Source: Dromiciops gliroides (Eukaryota; Chordata; Mammalia; Microbiotheria; Microbiotheriidae). Taken from it: a stretch of DNA of 64,000 bases. Under the pieces are notes generated by a model. It did not search any database. It saw nothing but the letters and a program-made list of their open reading frames with translations, and was not told the DNA's origin. Where the stretch lies: NCBI RefSeq assembly GCF_019393635.1, contig NC_057867.1:51987143-52051142 (forward strand), in the 5' to 3' direction. Below, one piece after another: positions 62,413 through 64,000 of this stretch. How positions within the stretch are numbered: position 1 is the first letter of the stretch; the number at the start of each line of letters is the position of its first letter. The translations under genes and the position numbers were made by a program.

Positions 62413-64000
62413 ATACATACATGCCGGTCTCTCCTCTTTCAGTCTGATGCTTTAGGGATCTTCGTATGACTCAAAACCCCGTTTGAAGAACAACATTCGT
62501 GGCTTACCTGAAGTGATGTCAGCAAGGGGTTCCAAGCCAACCTGATGGTGAGAGAGTTGAAAAAATCATTTAGATGAGGGAGGACTTGTTCGCATCTCTC
62601 TGTTAATGCAAGAAAGAAACTGATGGCCCAAAGATTAGCCTTCATCTTTTCTTTCTTTCCTTACCCTTGAATTGTGTCAAGCATGCAATAAAGGCAACCC
62701 CAATGTCAACCAGGACCCGACCTATCTGTTTGGGGGTTTGTCCATCTTCACCCAGCAACCCTTTTCTGAGTTGATGAGCCAACATGGGCTGGCTCTTGGT
62801 CACCATGGTGACAGCGTTAGGCCTGAACCAGGCTCCAACTATGAAGTTTTTGAAAACTGTTTTGATTAATTTTTCCCTGGCTTCAACTTTGTGCTCACTT
62901 AAACCGTCCCCCCTCCCCCTTTGTCTCCTCCTTGATTTATGGCAGGTTGCTGTCACTGAAATAGATGTGCATTTGGAAATGCCTCCTTTCTGTTCGCATG
63001 CAAAGGCACAAACAAATAAGTGATGCAAGTCATGCTCCAAGAGTTGGTTATTGTTGCTTTGCTGGATTTCTACTCTCTGTGGTTGTCGGGCCTAATTCAA
63101 AGTAATTCAGGCTGCTCAGTGGGGGCAGTGCATAGCTCCACAGGAAATTATGATAGCAAAAGTCTTCCTGTAGAGTGCTGTACTTGGCACTACAAAGTAT
63201 CTCAGGCTGCGGTTACCTGAATAGGGGGGAATTAGACTAGACAACCGCATCATCCCACTTCTTAATCTATTAGAGCCATATACAAGTGGCAATTGTTGAT
63301 TGCAAAAATGGGATTAAGAGGCTCTTCAAGTGAATTGATTTTCGTGTGAGAACAAAAAGAGGGGAAAGAGAAGCCCTCTGCCTGAAGCACACAGCAAGAA
63401 AGTTTCATGAATGGGTTCTACTCCAAATGTTCGAATTGAAGCAATCAGTGTTTCCTCATGGGGTATGCAGGTGAGCAAATGGAATGGCTGGAAAATAGGC
63501 AATTAGGTAGAAAATGACAAAGTTGGCTGGGCTTCCCACATTTCCGTTGGCATCTGGAAGGAAGATGCCCAGTAGAAAGCAACTTAAAGAAATGGGGCTT
63601 GCAAAAGGGGTCTGCCCTCCCCAAGGAACCTCTTGAATTTTCTAGCCTGGTTGTGTTTGTGGTGGCCACAGGTGAGTCAATGAAAGTTTTCTGGGCTGGT
63701 TTGCCTATTCCAGCATCTCCATCTTCCTGGTGGTGGGCCGAACTGCAGCAATATTCAGAAGTTGCTGAAATGGCTTAATTTTGCATTGAAGGTTTCCTTA
63801 CATGTCTCTTCATTCAGCTTTGTCCCTTTTTGAGATGCTCTTTTTTGGGGGAAGGATGGAGATCTATTACCCATATCTTCCACCTGCCAAACAGAGGAAG
63901 CGAAACTGTGATCATTAACTTCACATAGAGGCCTGGAAGAGAAAAATTCCATTGATTTAAATTCAGATGATGCCCAACGCTATTGCCAATCACCTCAGGT
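62413..64000. other. About 1.6 kb repeat-free block, possible conserved non-coding DNA
   Basis: The longest stretch without a recognised repeat. Contains the 14-bp palindrome gtcaccatggtgac at 62799-62812. A 132-codon reverse frame at 62642-63040 and several shorter frames match no known protein; no splice-bounded exon is evident. Confidence 0.5.
62799..62812. promoter_or_regulatory. Palindrome resembling an RFX X-box
   Basis: gtcaccatggtgac is a perfect inverted repeat. It fits the two half-sites of the RFX X-box (GTNRCC, spacer, RGYAAC) with one mismatch. Function is inferred from the motif only. Confidence 0.3.

Noticed and set aside
62642..63040. 132-codon reverse frame
   Set aside because: No recognised domain, and overlapped by forward frames of similar length.

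Overview
This is vertebrate nuclear DNA, almost certainly from a marsupial. The evidence is the repeat content: about 35 copies of a short tRNA-derived CORE-SINE, about 10 copies of a longer SINE whose 3' end looks like the tail of an RTE (BovB-type) LINE, many MIR/THER1-like SINEs, several 5'-truncated L1 copies, and relics of L2, CR1/L3 and RTE, with no Alu or B1 elements. The profile looks more like an Australian marsupial than a placental mammal, but I cannot fix the species. I see no intact protein-coding gene. Every long open frame lies in a repeat, is antisense to one, or has no recognisable protein family, so the window reads as intergenic or deep intronic sequence.

Naming used below. 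Short CORE-SINE: about 130 bp plus tail, head gggcagctaggtggc, body ending near cctgggcaagtcacttaacc. Type A ends in ccccaattgcctc and has 'cacttaacact'; type B ends in ccctcattgccctgc and has 'cacttgacact'. RTE-tailed SINE: about 250 bp, same kind of head, ending near gagtcagacacaactgaac. K-type SINE: a third family marked by 'ccaatgaaatcacaggtcc'. 'MIR-like' covers MIR, THER1 and MIR3-type CORE-SINE relics, which I cannot separate by eye. Boundaries of old relics are approximate.

Layout. 1-3.5 kb: L1, SINE and CR1 relics. 3.5-8.5 kb: SINEs and unique DNA, then an apparently intact tRNA-Thr(AGT) gene at 8582-8655 on the minus strand. 9.3-20 kb: L1 3' ends of several ages, MIR-like SINEs, and AT-rich unique DNA near 12.3-13.7 kb that could be conserved non-coding sequence. 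20-33 kb: dense nested SINEs, an L2 end split by an L1 and a SINE, a large old repeat at 28.8-29.6 kb, and a repeat-free block at 31.1-31.9 kb. 33-47 kb: CR1 relics, long polypyrimidine tracts, many microsatellites, and a strong CTCF-like motif at 38076-38090. 47-55 kb: a heavily nested L1, and a recent L1 3' end with perfect target-site duplications. 55-61 kb: CR1, L2 reverse-transcriptase relics, an RTE reverse-transcriptase relic and a 7SL-RNA-derived sequence. 61-64 kb: a polypyrimidine tract followed by about 1.5 kb of nearly repeat-free DNA.

The probable working parts are the tRNA gene and possibly a few unique non-coding blocks. The rest records successive retrotransposition: L1, RTE, L2 and CR1 supplied the enzymes, and the SINEs used them. 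No new defence, mobile or biosynthetic system is visible.
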